A DNA stretch of 64,000 nt from Stieleria sp. JC731 (lineage in GTDB: Bacteria > Planctomycetota > Planctomycetia > Pirellulales > Pirellulaceae): positions 1,116,001 to 1,180,000 of the forward strand of contig NZ_JAJKFQ010000001.1 of assembly GCF_020966635.1 (NCBI RefSeq), read 5' to 3'. The position numbers and the translations under genes were made by a program. The notes beneath the pieces were generated by a model that saw only the letters and a program-made list of their open reading frames with translations, ran no database searches and was not told the origin of the DNA. Positions within the stretch are counted from its first letter, which is position 1, and each line of letters begins with the position of its first letter. Positions 27,517 through 36,715 of this stretch are shown piece after piece.

Positions 27517-29775
27517 ATGGAAATCTCTCAAGAGCTTGCCGATCGCGTGATGCGACTGGTGGTTGCACCGGAATATCGGCCAAGCAAGCCAAAACAAATT
27601 GCGGCCGCTTTGGAATTGCCGCCGGACGGCTACCGTGAACTCCGTCGAACGATCAAGCAGTTGGTTCTCGAAGGTCGATTGATCTACGGTTCGAACCATT
27701 TGGTGATTAGCACGGGAGCCATCGGTGGTCCGCAAGATCGCATTCGCGGTGTGTTCCGAATGGCCGCTGGCGGCGCGTTCGGGTTCGTCCGTCCCGGCGA
27801 CTCCGGTGACGGCGCGATGACCGATGACCTATTCATCCCACCCGGCAAAACCGGCGGAGCCTTAGAAGGCGACATCGTCGAAGTTAAAGTTAGGCCGGGC
27901 CGAAGGGGCGAAAACGAAGGCTCGGTTCACCGCATCATCGAACGTTCGCGACGTCAATTCACCGGCACCTATGTGTCGGTCAACAAAGCTCCCGCAGTCT
28001 ATCTCGACGGTACACCCTACGACGAACCTGTCTATCTTGGCGACGTCGAAGGTCTACCGTTGGAAGTCAACGACAAGGTCTACGTTGAAGTCGTCCGATT
28101 CCCCGGTGAAAAAGGGCAGGGCGGTGAAGCGGTGTTGTTGGAACGTTTGGGAAGCAATAAAAACCCGAACATCGATACGCTGACCATCATGCGTCAGTAC
28201 GCGTTGCCAGATTCGTTTCCCGATGAGGTGATCGAAGAGGCTCGGAAGCGTTCGGACGAATTCAACGAAGATGCGTTACCAGAAGATCGAGTGGACTTCA
28301 GCGATCAGCTGACAATCACGATCGATCCTTACGACGCCAGGGACTTTGACGACGCAATTTCATTATCGAAGAACGAAAAGGGGCATTGGCGACTGCTTGT
28401 TCATATCGCGGACGTTGGCTACTTCGTTCATCCCGGTGGCAAAATCGATGAAGAAGCAAGGCGACGGGCAACTAGCGTCTATCTGCCTAATCGTGTGATT
28501 CCAATGATTCCGGAGATCATCAGCAATCACCTTGCCAGTTTGCAACCCGAACGTAAGCGGTTGGCTAAGACGGTCGAAATTGAGATGACCGACGAAGGCG
28601 TCGTCGTTCACTCCGAAGTCCACAACAGCATCATCCGCAGTGACAAGCGTTTGCACTATGCACTTGTGGATCAGTTTTTGGATGACCCCGATCGATATCG
28701 CGAGTCATGGGGAAGCGACGTCTGTGACATGCTGACGGCGATGCATTCCTTGGCGATGACCATTCGGCAGCGTCGATTGAAAGGCGGCGCGATCACGATG
28801 GACATGCCTGAGGTCAAACTTGAATTCGATCGCAACGGCAAAGTCAAAGGCGCCTATCGGACCGTCAATACTGAAAGCCATCAAGTCATCGAAGAGTTCA
28901 TGTTGGCCGCCAACCAGGCCGTCGCAACTTGGTTGGACGATTTGGGGCTTAAGTTCTTGCATCGTATCCATCCGCCGCCGGATCGCCGAAAACTGCGCCA
29001 GCTTTCGATGTTCATCAAAGAACTGGGCATTGGAGTCGACTCGGTCGAAAGCCGGTTCGAAATTCAGAATGTGATCGATCGCGTCGCGAAGACACCGCTA
29101 GAAGACGCGGTGAACTTTTCGGTCTTACGCAGCATGAACAAAGCAGTCTACGGTCCTCAGACTGAAGGACACTATGCGTTGGACATGGATCATTACTGCC
29201 ACTTCACAAGTCCCATTCGGCGCTACCCTGACTTAACGGTACACCGGTTGATCGATCGGTTGCGACGTGGCGAGTCGACTCCAGATGATTCGATGGGAAC
29301 GCTGGTCAGTCTTGGTCACCACTGCAGCGATCAAGAACGCAACGCCGCACAGGCCGAACGCGAATTGACCGAACTAAAATTGTTGCACTTCATGAAACGC
29401 AACATCGGTCAATCGATGCCCGCGGTGATCACGCGAGTGTTTGCCGACGGTTTTCTGGCCCGATGCACCAAGCTGCCGATCGACGGTTACGTTGGCGTTG
29501 ATCAATTGCCGCAGGACCAATATCGGTTCGAACGACGCGGACAAATGTTGATCGGCTTTAAAGCCCATCACCGTTATCGGCTCGGCGATCAATTGACGGT
29601 CCGTATTGCTAAGGTCGACTTGATCGGCCGGCAGCTGTTTCTGCATCCCGAGAAGAACCATTCGGTCGGTTCGGGAAAGCCAACCGATCGGCGGAGCGGA
29701 TCGCCCAAGGCCAATCGTCCTAAGCCCGGAAAGCGTGGCAAGGGGAAGAAAGCGAAACGTGGCAAACGCCGCTAA
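27517..29775 (+). CDS. rnr: Ribonuclease R
   Basis: A 3'-5' exoribonuclease of the RNB family that degrades structured RNA in the cytoplasm. An N-terminal winged-helix segment (1-65) and cold-shock-like domains (about 70-215) lead into the RNB domain, where the metal-binding aspartates appear in DPYDARDFDDAISL (270-283). The SPIRRYPDLTVHR signature follows near 565, and an S1 domain near 650-725 (MPAVITRVFADGFLARC). The tail is very Lys/Arg/Gly-rich (GKRGKGKKAKRGKRR), as in many RNase R proteins, and may help bind RNA. Length 752 is normal. It is convergent with holA, with a 34-base gap. Confidence 0.95.
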   Translation: MEISQELADRVMRLVVAPEYRPSKPKQIAAALELPPDGYRELRRTIKQLVLEGRLIYGSNHLVISTGAIGGPQDRIRGVFRMAAGGAFGFVRPGDSGDGAMTDDLFIPPGKTGGALEGDIVEVKVRPGRRGENEGSVHRIIERSRRQFTGTYVSVNKAPAVYLDGTPYDEPVYLGDVEGLPLEVNDKVYVEVVRFPGEKGQGGEAVLLERLGSNKNPNIDTLTIMRQYALPDSFPDEVIEEARKRSDEFNEDALPEDRVDFSDQLTITIDPYDARDFDDAISLSKNEKGHWRLLVHIADVGYFVHPGGKIDEEARRRATSVYLPNRVIPMIPEIISNHLASLQPERKRLAKTVEIEMTDEGVVVHSEVHNSIIRSDKRLHYALVDQFLDDPDRYRESWGSDVCDMLTAMHSLAMTIRQRRLKGGAITMDMPEVKLEFDRNGKVKGAYRTVNTESHQVIEEFMLAANQAVATWLDDLGLKFLHRIHPPPDRRKLRQLSMFIKELGIGVDSVESRFEIQNVIDRVAKTPLEDAVNFSVLRSMNKAVYGPQTEGHYALDMDHYCHFTSPIRRYPDLTVHRLIDRLRRGESTPDDSMGTLVSLGHHCSDQERNAAQAERELTELKLLHFMKRNIGQSMPAVITRVFADGFLARCTKLPIDGYVGVDQLPQDQYRFERRGQMLIGFKAHHRYRLGDQLTVRIAKVDLIGRQLFLHPEKNHSVGSGKPTDRRSGSPKANRPKPGKRGKGKKAKRGKRR

Positions 29776-29809
29776 TGCGGTTTGTATGGCTTCGTGCTTG
29801 GGGCACCGA

Positions 29810-30847
29810 TTATTGGGCCAGTCGCAATACGAAGCTTTCCAGCATGAAACGGTCCAAGCCGTCCGAACTGTGCGTGCCTTTGAGTCGAAGGTCCGCGTCG
29901 AGCAGCCACTCAAGCAGTTTGGCGGCCCGTTCACGCTTCATGCGTTTCATATCCGAAGTCGCACGCCCAATTTCGAAGGGGCGTAGTCCGCCTTTGACAA
30001 GCGAGTCTTCGAGGTGTGGTTTTTTGCCTGCACGTTCGGCAGCCAAGTGAATGGCGGTTGCCAAGCCAAGCTTACGCAGCGAGTAGGCAATCTGCGGCAG
30101 CAACGCGACCGGTGGCTGTCCGCCAGAGATTAACTTGTCCAATTGCAGTAACGCTTCGGCTGCATTGCCAGAAGAGATCGCATCGGTGATTTGCCAAATC
30201 GTTTTGCCTTGCCAGCCCGCGACAACATCACGGACCAAGTCTTCGCCAATCGTTTCGCCAGGTTGCAAGTAGCAGGCGAGCTTTGCGATTTCGGTATCGA
30301 GAAAACCGACATCATCACCAAGCATCTCGACAAGTGCGTCGGCAGCTTCGCCAGTGATTTTGGTTTGGTGACGACTGGCGACAAACTCGGTCAAAAACTT
30401 GCGCCGTGACACAGCGGTGGCTCCGGTCTTCTTTCCGGTTTCGCCACTGCAACAAATCAAGATGTGAGACTTGTCCAGTGCTTTGTAGACCTTGGTGTTG
30501 CTGGCCAAGGACTGCAGCTGCAAAATCAATCGGGCGACCGTTCCTGGTTTCGCCAAGTAGTCTTCGACTTCAGAACGGTTGGCGGACAAGAACGCGTCCG
30601 CATCGCGAATGACGATCGCACGTTTTTCGCCCATGTCAAACAGGGACCCCGTCGATAGTTCATCGTTGACGTCTGACCAGCGTGCCGTGGTGCCGTCAAA
30701 TTCGGTGACGTCCGAATCTCCGACGAGCAGCGAAGTCGCCCAGCCGATTAGCGTTCGATCAGCGCCGAAAAGTCCTGCAACAGAAAATTCAGGCGGGTCG
30801 CCCTTCGCTGTTTTGGTAAGGAATTCGAAGGCGTGACTTTTGGGCAT
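29810..30847 (-). CDS. holA: DNA polymerase III subunit delta
   Basis: The clamp-loader delta subunit, which opens the sliding clamp on DNA. Family traits are an N-terminal FLTKTAKGDPPEFSVAGLFG region, ERxAIVIRDAD (EKRAIVIRDADAFL), a helical AAA+-lid region (DIGFLDTEIAKLACY-like) and the C-terminal collar with GQPPVALLPQIAYSLRKL. The start at 30847 (MPKSHAFEF, 345 aa) matches the family length; a frame open to 30958 would add 37 atypical residues. Typical delta proteins are 330-350 residues. Single gene, convergent with rnr. Confidence 0.9.
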   Translation of the reverse strand: MPKSHAFEFLTKTAKGDPPEFSVAGLFGADRTLIGWATSLLVGDSDVTEFDGTTARWSDVNDELSTGSLFDMGEKRAIVIRDADAFLSANRSEVEDYLAKPGTVARLILQLQSLASNTKVYKALDKSHILICCSGETGKKTGATAVSRRKFLTEFVASRHQTKITGEAADALVEMLGDDVGFLDTEIAKLACYLQPGETIGEDLVRDVVAGWQGKTIWQITDAISSGNAAEALLQLDKLISGGQPPVALLPQIAYSLRKLGLATAIHLAAERAGKKPHLEDSLVKGGLRPFEIGRATSDMKRMKRERAAKLLEWLLDADLRLKGTHSSDGLDRFMLESFVLRLAQ

Positions 30848-31022
30848 CGCTAGGCGGGCGTTGAATTGGAACCGGGGGCAGTAACGAAGTGACGTTTGGC
30901 CGCTGCGGCACAGGGGATATGGCGAAATCGTGCAGAGGTTTCGAACCCAAGACAGCATAGGCTTTTGATCAGCGATCAGACAGCCCTTGCGCTATCGGCG
31001 AATTTACGAGAACCCGAATCAG

Positions 31023-32465
31023 CTATTTTCTGTTGCTACGTCGCTTTAGCCATCCCGCATACTCCCAGCGGTCTTTCCATTGATCGAGATACGCTTGGTA
31101 GTCGTCGCGTTCGGTCCAGTACATCGGTTGGGGGTGTGAAGTATCAACCTCGCCTTCGGGGTAGTCCTTGCCGGCTTCACTCGCGTCGGTAGCTTCGAGC
31201 CAAGTTTTTAACCGCTGCGTCATCGATTTCAGACGATCTGGATTTGCTTGTCCAACGTCGTGCTTTTCGATTTTGTCGGATGCCAAGTTGTAAAGCTCAT
31301 ACGGGCCGCGTTCCAACTGTCGCGTTGTCAATTTCCACGCGTTGTCGACCATGGCTGCTGATTTCTTGTAGCGGAAGAAAATCGGCGACTGGCGAGCTCC
31401 ATCAGGCTGCGTTCCGTCGAACAATGGACGCAGGCTGATTCCATCGGCGGGGCGCTCAGGGATGGGATGTTTTGTTTCTGCCAACTCCAAAATGGTTGGC
31501 ATCATATCCATCACGCTTGCAGGAAAACTGGTGCGGCGCGGCTTGATTGTCTCGGGCCATTCGATGATGCCAGGAACTCGTAAACCGCCTTCGTCGATCT
31601 GACCTTTGTTGCCGCGAAGCCCTCCTGTCGTTGGCGGTTCGATTCGCGGTAATCCACCATTGTCACTGCAGTACCAAAGGACGGTTTCCTTTTCGATGTT
31701 CAGATCGCGTAGACCTTTGCGAATGGCTCCGACACTGCGATCGAGCGCAACCAATTCACCGTAATGGTGCATGGACGCTTCGTCCAAATGTTTAAACGGA
31801 GCCATGTCCTGTTCGGACGCTTTGAATGGCGAGTGTGGGGTCCCGTACCAGATGACGACAAAGAATGGCGAATCCCTTTTTGCCAATTCGGTGATGTGTC
31901 GCATCGATTGTTCGACAATGACGTCGGACGAATCGCCTTTGTAGTCTTCGATGTTTCCGTTGCGACTCAGCAGCGGATCTCGATCGTAGAAGTTGGTGAC
32001 CGAGAGCCAGTACTGAAAACCAAACCTTCCAGGGTTGAATGGGTCGTGCGAAAAGATCGGGGCACCTGGTCCACGTAGCCCGTTCAAATGCCACTTGCCG
32101 AAATGGGCTGTTTGGTATCCAGCATCCGACAGGACCTGTGGCAACGCAACTTCTTGATGACGAAGCGCATAACCGTGTTCTGGGACGCCGACGCGATAGC
32201 AGGAGCGTCCCGTAAGCACCGCCGCACGGGTCGGCGAGCAGACGGGAGCACCGGCGTAGAAGCGATCAAATCTCAGCCCGTTTTCGGACATCGCGTCTAG
32301 GTGCGGCGTTTTCAAGATTGGGTGCCCGTTGTAGCCCGTTTCGCCCCATCCCTGGTCGTCCGCCATGACCAAGACAATGTTAGGACGATTGGCGAAAAGT
32401 GGGTCAACCAAAATCGTCAAGCAGCAGATCAGCGACAGGACGGCAGGTAGGACAACCGAATGCAT
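31023..32465 (-). CDS. Secreted formylglycine-dependent sulfatase
   Basis: Hydrolyses a sulfate ester after export. From ATG 32465 the first 25 residues form a signal peptide (MHSVVLPAVLSLICCLTI...FA). The mature part begins with NIVLVMADDQGWGETG, whose two Asp residues bind calcium. The formylglycine motif CSPTRAAVLTGR places the modified cysteine at C76. FGKWHLNG and the later CSDNGG supply other active-site residues. Length 480 fits type I sulfatases. Planctomycetes carry many such enzymes for algal sulfated polysaccharides; the actual substrate is not known. An anaerobic or aerobic formylglycine-generating enzyme must act in trans. Confidence 0.93.
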   Translation of the reverse strand: MHSVVLPAVLSLICCLTILVDPLFANRPNIVLVMADDQGWGETGYNGHPILKTPHLDAMSENGLRFDRFYAGAPVCSPTRAAVLTGRSCYRVGVPEHGYALRHQEVALPQVLSDAGYQTAHFGKWHLNGLRGPGAPIFSHDPFNPGRFGFQYWLSVTNFYDRDPLLSRNGNIEDYKGDSSDVIVEQSMRHITELAKRDSPFFVVIWYGTPHSPFKASEQDMAPFKHLDEASMHHYGELVALDRSVGAIRKGLRDLNIEKETVLWYCSDNGGLPRIEPPTTGGLRGNKGQIDEGGLRVPGIIEWPETIKPRRTSFPASVMDMMPTILELAETKHPIPERPADGISLRPLFDGTQPDGARQSPIFFRYKKSAAMVDNAWKLTTRQLERGPYELYNLASDKIEKHDVGQANPDRLKSMTQRLKTWLEATDASEAGKDYPEGEVDTSHPQPMYWTERDDYQAYLDQWKDRWEYAGWLKRRSNRK

Positions 32466-32906
32466 CGTTCGAGACTCCGGAGAAAGATATTTCGTTTGCT
32501 GCTGATGAGCGAAACGCCGGTGGGTCAAGTGGCAAACCCGGGGTAGGGAACGCTGTCCGCCGGGTGGTCACCGGAAGGGCGTATTCTACCCCGATGCTTA
32601 GTCGCGGGTGCGTCAAAGGTCTAGGAGTGCTGGAAAACAATCTGTTGGGATAATCGCTGAGAAAGAATTTTCTTCGGTGATGCTTCGAAACCCGTCGGAT
32701 TTGTAAGAGTTAAACGCAATGTCACTGTAATGCTATGTTCCAACTGAAAAGTTGGGTTGGAGCCTTATGAGCCGCACTGCGTTAGCGGCGGTTTTCGCAA
32801 AGGCAATCGGGCTAACGCCCAAACGACAAATCTGAAAATCAAGCTGGAACATAGCACTCGTTTGTTGGCTCAACTACTTTTCTTAGGAACCCCTGACGTG
32901 GTTTGC
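32466..32906. other. divergent intergenic region with palindromic element
   Basis: No gene is supported between the sulfatase start and the next gene. A longer in-frame start at 32757 for the next gene would translate part of a repeat and lacks a signal peptide, so it was not used. The region contains the inverted-repeat element at 32731-32856. Confidence 0.5.
32731..32856. repeat. 126-bp element with 12-bp terminal inverted repeats
   Basis: TGCTATGTTCCA at 32731-32742 is the exact reverse complement of TGGAACATAGCA at 32845-32856. Nested inside, GCGTTAGC (32779-32786) pairs with GCTAACGC (32811-32818). The inner part, with GGGCTAACGCCC, resembles GC-rich intergenic repeats I associate with Rhodopirellula genomes. 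It may be a non-autonomous mobile element or REP-like sequence; no transposase is adjacent. Confidence 0.5.
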
Positions 32907-34034
32907 ATGCAACTCTTCAAGTCAATCTTGTGCGGCCTTTGGGTCGGATGTGGTGTAGTCGCTTTAGCGATCCCATCACCGCAGGCTTCGGCCGGCGAGT
33001 TGGAAGTGATCCGAATTCGAACTGGGTACTTGATCGTCGAAGGACAGTATTTGCAGCCGCCCTATAAGATCGAATGCACCAACGACAAGTTGACCATCAA
33101 CGGCGTTGAATTCGACGAGAAGTATTTTGACGCTCCTGAACAAGGTTCCGAAGTCCGCGCGACTCCGGTCGGGTTTGAACCTGAATTCGATCGCTCGCGA
33201 GGAGATCGCTTTGGGCGACGTGGCTTCGATAGGCCTTCCGAGTTCCGTGGCGAAGGATTCCGTGGCTGGGGAAGTGGTGATGGTTTCCGTGGCTGGGGAG
33301 GCAGTGAATTGCGATCGATCGCAAACGATATCGAACAAGCTTCGATGGGTGGGATTGTCATCGTTTATCCCGAAGTCAGACCGATCGTGCTCTACCCACA
33401 AGGCGATGGCTATCACTTGCTGCGTGTCTTGACCGATCAAATGGACAATGCTGTCAAGCCACCGGCGCACCTCAATAAGCAAGAGGCACTGGCTTGGCGA
33501 CGTGTGGTATCAGAGTTCCAGCCTAGCGGTGATTTTCTGGCTCGTGCAGTTGATGAATTGAAGCGAGTCGACGAAGCCGGTCGTGCGGGTGATGAAACAT
33601 CTGCAGCTGTTTTTCTCAGCAATCGTCTCGCATATCCGCTTTCCATTTTGGCGATGATCGGTGTGGTCCTCGGCTTCGGACATCTGCTTTCCAACCGTCC
33701 CACCGCCGATTCAGAAAACCACGACGTCCAGAAAAGCCACAAAATTATCGTCCAGTCGCTGATCATCATCGCGGTCTTTTCCGTGGTCGACTTGATTTGG
33801 ACGTTGACGGCATCCAATGCGGGGGCGATGAAAGAACTGAACCCACTCGGAAGCCAGTTCATTCACGACGCACGATTGTTGACCCTGTTCAAGCTGACCG
33901 TCACCGGGATCTCAATCGGAATCCTTTACAGCTTGCGAAGCAAACCGATTGCCCACGTCGCCTCATGGTGGTGCTGCTTGCTGATGACCCTGCTAACCGC
34001 ACGCTGGGTGATGTTCCAATCAATGTTTCTGTAA
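32907..34034 (+). CDS. Exported/membrane protein with Arg-Gly-rich loop, DUF5658-like C-terminus
   Basis: From ATG 32907 the N-terminus is a signal peptide (MQLFKSILCGLWVGCGVVALAIP...ASA). A first soluble domain reads like a small beta-rich repeat (GELEVIRIRTGYLIVEGQYL). It is followed at about 95-140 by an Arg/Gly/Phe/Asp-rich stretch with a duplicated GFRGWG unit. The C-terminal third has four membrane helices; the second ends in VVDLIWTLTASN and is followed by MKELNPLGSQF, an arrangement that recalls DUF5658 membrane proteins (Asp in helix, then ELNP). The two halves are an unusual combination and the function is unknown. It is convergent with the next gene, separated by a strong hairpin. 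Confidence 0.8.
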   Translation: MQLFKSILCGLWVGCGVVALAIPSPQASAGELEVIRIRTGYLIVEGQYLQPPYKIECTNDKLTINGVEFDEKYFDAPEQGSEVRATPVGFEPEFDRSRGDRFGRRGFDRPSEFRGEGFRGWGSGDGFRGWGGSELRSIANDIEQASMGGIVIVYPEVRPIVLYPQGDGYHLLRVLTDQMDNAVKPPAHLNKQEALAWRRVVSEFQPSGDFLARAVDELKRVDEAGRAGDETSAAVFLSNRLAYPLSILAMIGVVLGFGHLLSNRPTADSENHDVQKSHKIIVQSLIIIAVFSVVDLIWTLTASNAGAMKELNPLGSQFIHDARLLTLFKLTVTGISIGILYSLRSKPIAHVASWWCCLLMTLLTARWVMFQSMFL

Positions 34035-34109
34035 TGCGGATCTTGTTCGACAGTAACCGGTGCGTGACAGGTTGCTAGTTATCAAGAATTAGATCCGTCT
34101 CCAATGCAA

Positions 34110-34145
34110 CCGGCTGACACTTGACGTGACAATTGTGTCAGCCGG
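34110..34145. terminator. strong hairpin between convergent genes
   Basis: CCGGCTGACAC (34110-34120) pairs perfectly with GTGTCAGCCGG (34135-34145), an 11-bp stem with a 14-base loop, in the 187-base gap between the stops of two convergent genes. No long T-run follows, but position and strength fit a bidirectional terminator. Confidence 0.6.
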
Positions 34146-34221
34146 GCGCGTTGGTGATCCATTCTGAGATCAGAAGATCTGGGGAATTCTGACCGCAAGG
34201 CCTTCGGTGTTGCCGCTGTCG

Positions 34222-36414
34222 CTATCGCGAACGGAAACCCAAGATGCGAGCCCGGGGTGCCAATCCGCTGGTCAAGATCGGCTGCTCTAAAAGATAGCTG
34301 CCTGTGTTGCCCGCTTTGTCGGTCGCATCAATTCGCAAATAGATCTGCCCAGGAAGCTGCGGGTCTGCAGGCCAAACGTAGGTCCCGTGGTTTTGCAGTC
34401 CCGCGGCAATCGTTGTCCATGGACCTGCCAGCGAATCCGAGAATGCCAGGGCGATCGGCCGTGTTGTAAGGTTGTCATCACCGCACTGGTATTCGATCAC
34501 AAGCGAACCGATTCGATCGCCTTCGCCATAGCGTGCCGAAGTGATGCGAACTTCTGGGGGCGATTGATCGACGATGACTGCAATATCCGGTTTGTCACCT
34601 GGCAACGGGCGTGGACTTGCCAAGCCATTGTTGCCCAGCACTACGATTCGATAGGCAAAGATCCCTTCGCCTAATGTCTCGATGTCGAACGGGCTGGTGC
34701 GATCTTCGTCTGCGCCCCATCGCTTCCAAGTCGTCCCGCCATCCAGGCTGCCGTACAGTTCAACAGCTTCGACTCCGGTTGATCCGACCGCTTCGAGCTC
34801 ATATTCCAAGCTGAAACGGTTGGTGTTGGAAAACCGATACGGAATGGTGTGAGAAAGCTGAGCCAGATCGAATTCACGCTGAAGCTGTCGTCCTTTGATC
34901 TCCGCTCGCTCAACACGGTGCTGGCGTTCTTCGGCAACCGTACCAGACGGTGATGGCGCGGGAATGGCTTCCGCCGAGTGATCGAGTTCGGCCGCAGGCG
35001 TTGCGACTGATTCCGGCGAAGCGATCGGGCTGAGAGCTTTGTGCAGCGTTTGTGATGACGCGTCGCTCGGGGCAGCCTTCGTGGTGGCTGCCGCTTCGGA
35101 CGGTTGCCCGGCAGGCCTGGGCCCTTCACTATGCAGCGATGGATTAGGAGCGGTTAGATTCATCGACGGGCCTGACTCGCCACCGTCCGCGGTCGATGAT
35201 GTTTCATCGGGTGTCGGTGGAGGCAAAATTTCGATCCCGTCAGACGTGACACGTGCTGCTAATCCACTGGCAGGAAGCTGTGCCACTTGGTTCGCTTCCT
35301 GCGATTGCACCTGTGGAGTGGCACCAGCGATCGGAGCCATTCTGGATTGTGGTGTATCCAGTTGCCGTGAACCCGCAGGACCCGCGCCGCGCAAACCCAA
35401 TCGATTCAGGCTGAATGATTCTGCGGTAGACCATCGTTGGCTTGGTGACTGGCTTGGTGACTGGCTGGGCGATTGCCCGGGAGCATACGGAGATGTTGGA
35501 GCTAGCCCCGAACCGCTGGCATAGGGTTGGTTTGCAGTTTGGCCGTTGAAATATTGCTCGCTTAATGACTCTGACTGAGTCTGAACCGAGGGCGGGCCAA
35601 TTCTCAATTGCGGTGGGTCGCTCGGTCCGGCAGCCGTGTGGATTGGTGGACGCCCCACACCGGCGAGACTTTTGGTTGGCAGGTTCGCAAGTCTCGGACG
35701 CCGGAATGTTCTCGATTCCACCGACGCGTTGCCCAATGAATCAAGGGCCGTGACGTGGAGAACGATCTGTTTCCAGTCGTCGTTCGGGTCGATTCGAAAC
35801 TCGCCTTGTTCGTTGATCGTGTCGTTGGCAACGGTGACCCACTGACGGTCGACATCGGTCGCGTAGAGAACACGCAGGGTTCCGAGTTGACCGGGTTCGT
35901 TGAGCGATAGTTGAGCGCGTAGTCCGCCTTCCAAATCGGCTTCACCACTAAGCTGAATCGCCGGTCCGGTGGTGTCGATCAAGATTTTCCGTTCGGCCGA
36001 TAGTGCAGCCGGTGTCGGAGCATCCGCAGTGGTAGTTTCGTGCGCGAACCAGTGCTCGCCATCCTCGGTCGCTTCAAAGTGCAGTTTTTCTACTGGCAGA
36101 GGGGCCTCTGTCGCGATTTGCCAACTTTGCCCCTTGTCGGTCGAAACATAAAGTTTCACGCTGCTGTCGGATGTCTGTCCATTGACGTGAAATGGGATGT
36201 CAAATGTGCGAGAGGCGATGACAATAACGTCGTCAGAGGTGGTTGGATCCGCCGCTAGGCTGGACGCCGTTTGGCAGGCGACTATGCCGCCCAAAACAGC
36301 CAAGGCCCCCAGACAACGCCTGACCGTCGGAACCGAAATCCGGTGACTCGATTGGGGAATCGCTCGGTCAATGAAGCTGCAGAATCTAAAACGCAGCTGC
36401 TGAAGCGATTGCAT
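34222..36414 (-). CDS. Secreted Ser/Pro/Gln-rich protein with Ig-like domains
   Basis: The start is placed at ATG 36414 (730 aa), which gives a basic N-region and a hydrophobic segment (CLGALAVLGGIVACQTASS) ending near ALAAD, so the protein is exported. A first beta-rich region (about 60-260) contains VKLYVSTDKGQSWQIA and VTALDSLGNASVESR, and a similar pair recurs at the C-terminus (VELYGSLDGGTTWKRWG, LRIDATDKAGNTGSYLLE), both like Ig/fibronectin-fold units. The middle 250 residues are low in complexity and rich in Ser, Pro, Gln and Ala, with a short tandem SPSQSPSQSPSQ. A longer frame to 36879 would overlap mnmG. Function is unknown; a surface or periplasmic scaffold is plausible. Confidence 0.8.
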   Translation of the reverse strand: MQSLQQLRFRFCSFIDRAIPQSSHRISVPTVRRCLGALAVLGGIVACQTASSLAADPTTSDDVIVIASRTFDIPFHVNGQTSDSSVKLYVSTDKGQSWQIATEAPLPVEKLHFEATEDGEHWFAHETTTADAPTPAALSAERKILIDTTGPAIQLSGEADLEGGLRAQLSLNEPGQLGTLRVLYATDVDRQWVTVANDTINEQGEFRIDPNDDWKQIVLHVTALDSLGNASVESRTFRRPRLANLPTKSLAGVGRPPIHTAAGPSDPPQLRIGPPSVQTQSESLSEQYFNGQTANQPYASGSGLAPTSPYAPGQSPSQSPSQSPSQRWSTAESFSLNRLGLRGAGPAGSRQLDTPQSRMAPIAGATPQVQSQEANQVAQLPASGLAARVTSDGIEILPPPTPDETSSTADGGESGPSMNLTAPNPSLHSEGPRPAGQPSEAAATTKAAPSDASSQTLHKALSPIASPESVATPAAELDHSAEAIPAPSPSGTVAEERQHRVERAEIKGRQLQREFDLAQLSHTIPYRFSNTNRFSLEYELEAVGSTGVEAVELYGSLDGGTTWKRWGADEDRTSPFDIETLGEGIFAYRIVVLGNNGLASPRPLPGDKPDIAVIVDQSPPEVRITSARYGEGDRIGSLVIEYQCGDDNLTTRPIALAFSDSLAGPWTTIAAGLQNHGTYVWPADPQLPGQIYLRIDATDKAGNTGSYLLEQPILTSGLAPRARILGFRSR

Positions 36415-36715
36415 GATCGGGCGAGTTCCGGTGGCGCTTGAATCGGCCAATTCAGCGGAATCAGCCGGTGCGAAATACAAACCGGCTAGGGAATGCCGCT
36501 TGCGATTTGTCGATGGATCTGGGCCAATGACAGTCATCAAAATCGTCAAAGTCGAGTGAAATCGGTACACACTGCTTTTGTGGTCGGCAGCCAGGGCCGA
36601 TGATCTTGATTGCGAAACAGTGGAAATCAGGAAGCGATGGTCGGGCAGGCCTTGGTTAGCCCCCCCTAGAAGTAAGGCCAACGGAAGTGAGATCAACAAC
36701 TGGAAACGTTCAGTC
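36415..36715. other. divergent intergenic region before mnmG
   Basis: About 300 bases between divergent starts. In-frame extensions of both flanking genes exist here (ATG 36537 on the minus strand, a start at 36578 on the plus strand), but neither has family support. No hairpin or clear promoter was identified. Confidence 0.45.
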
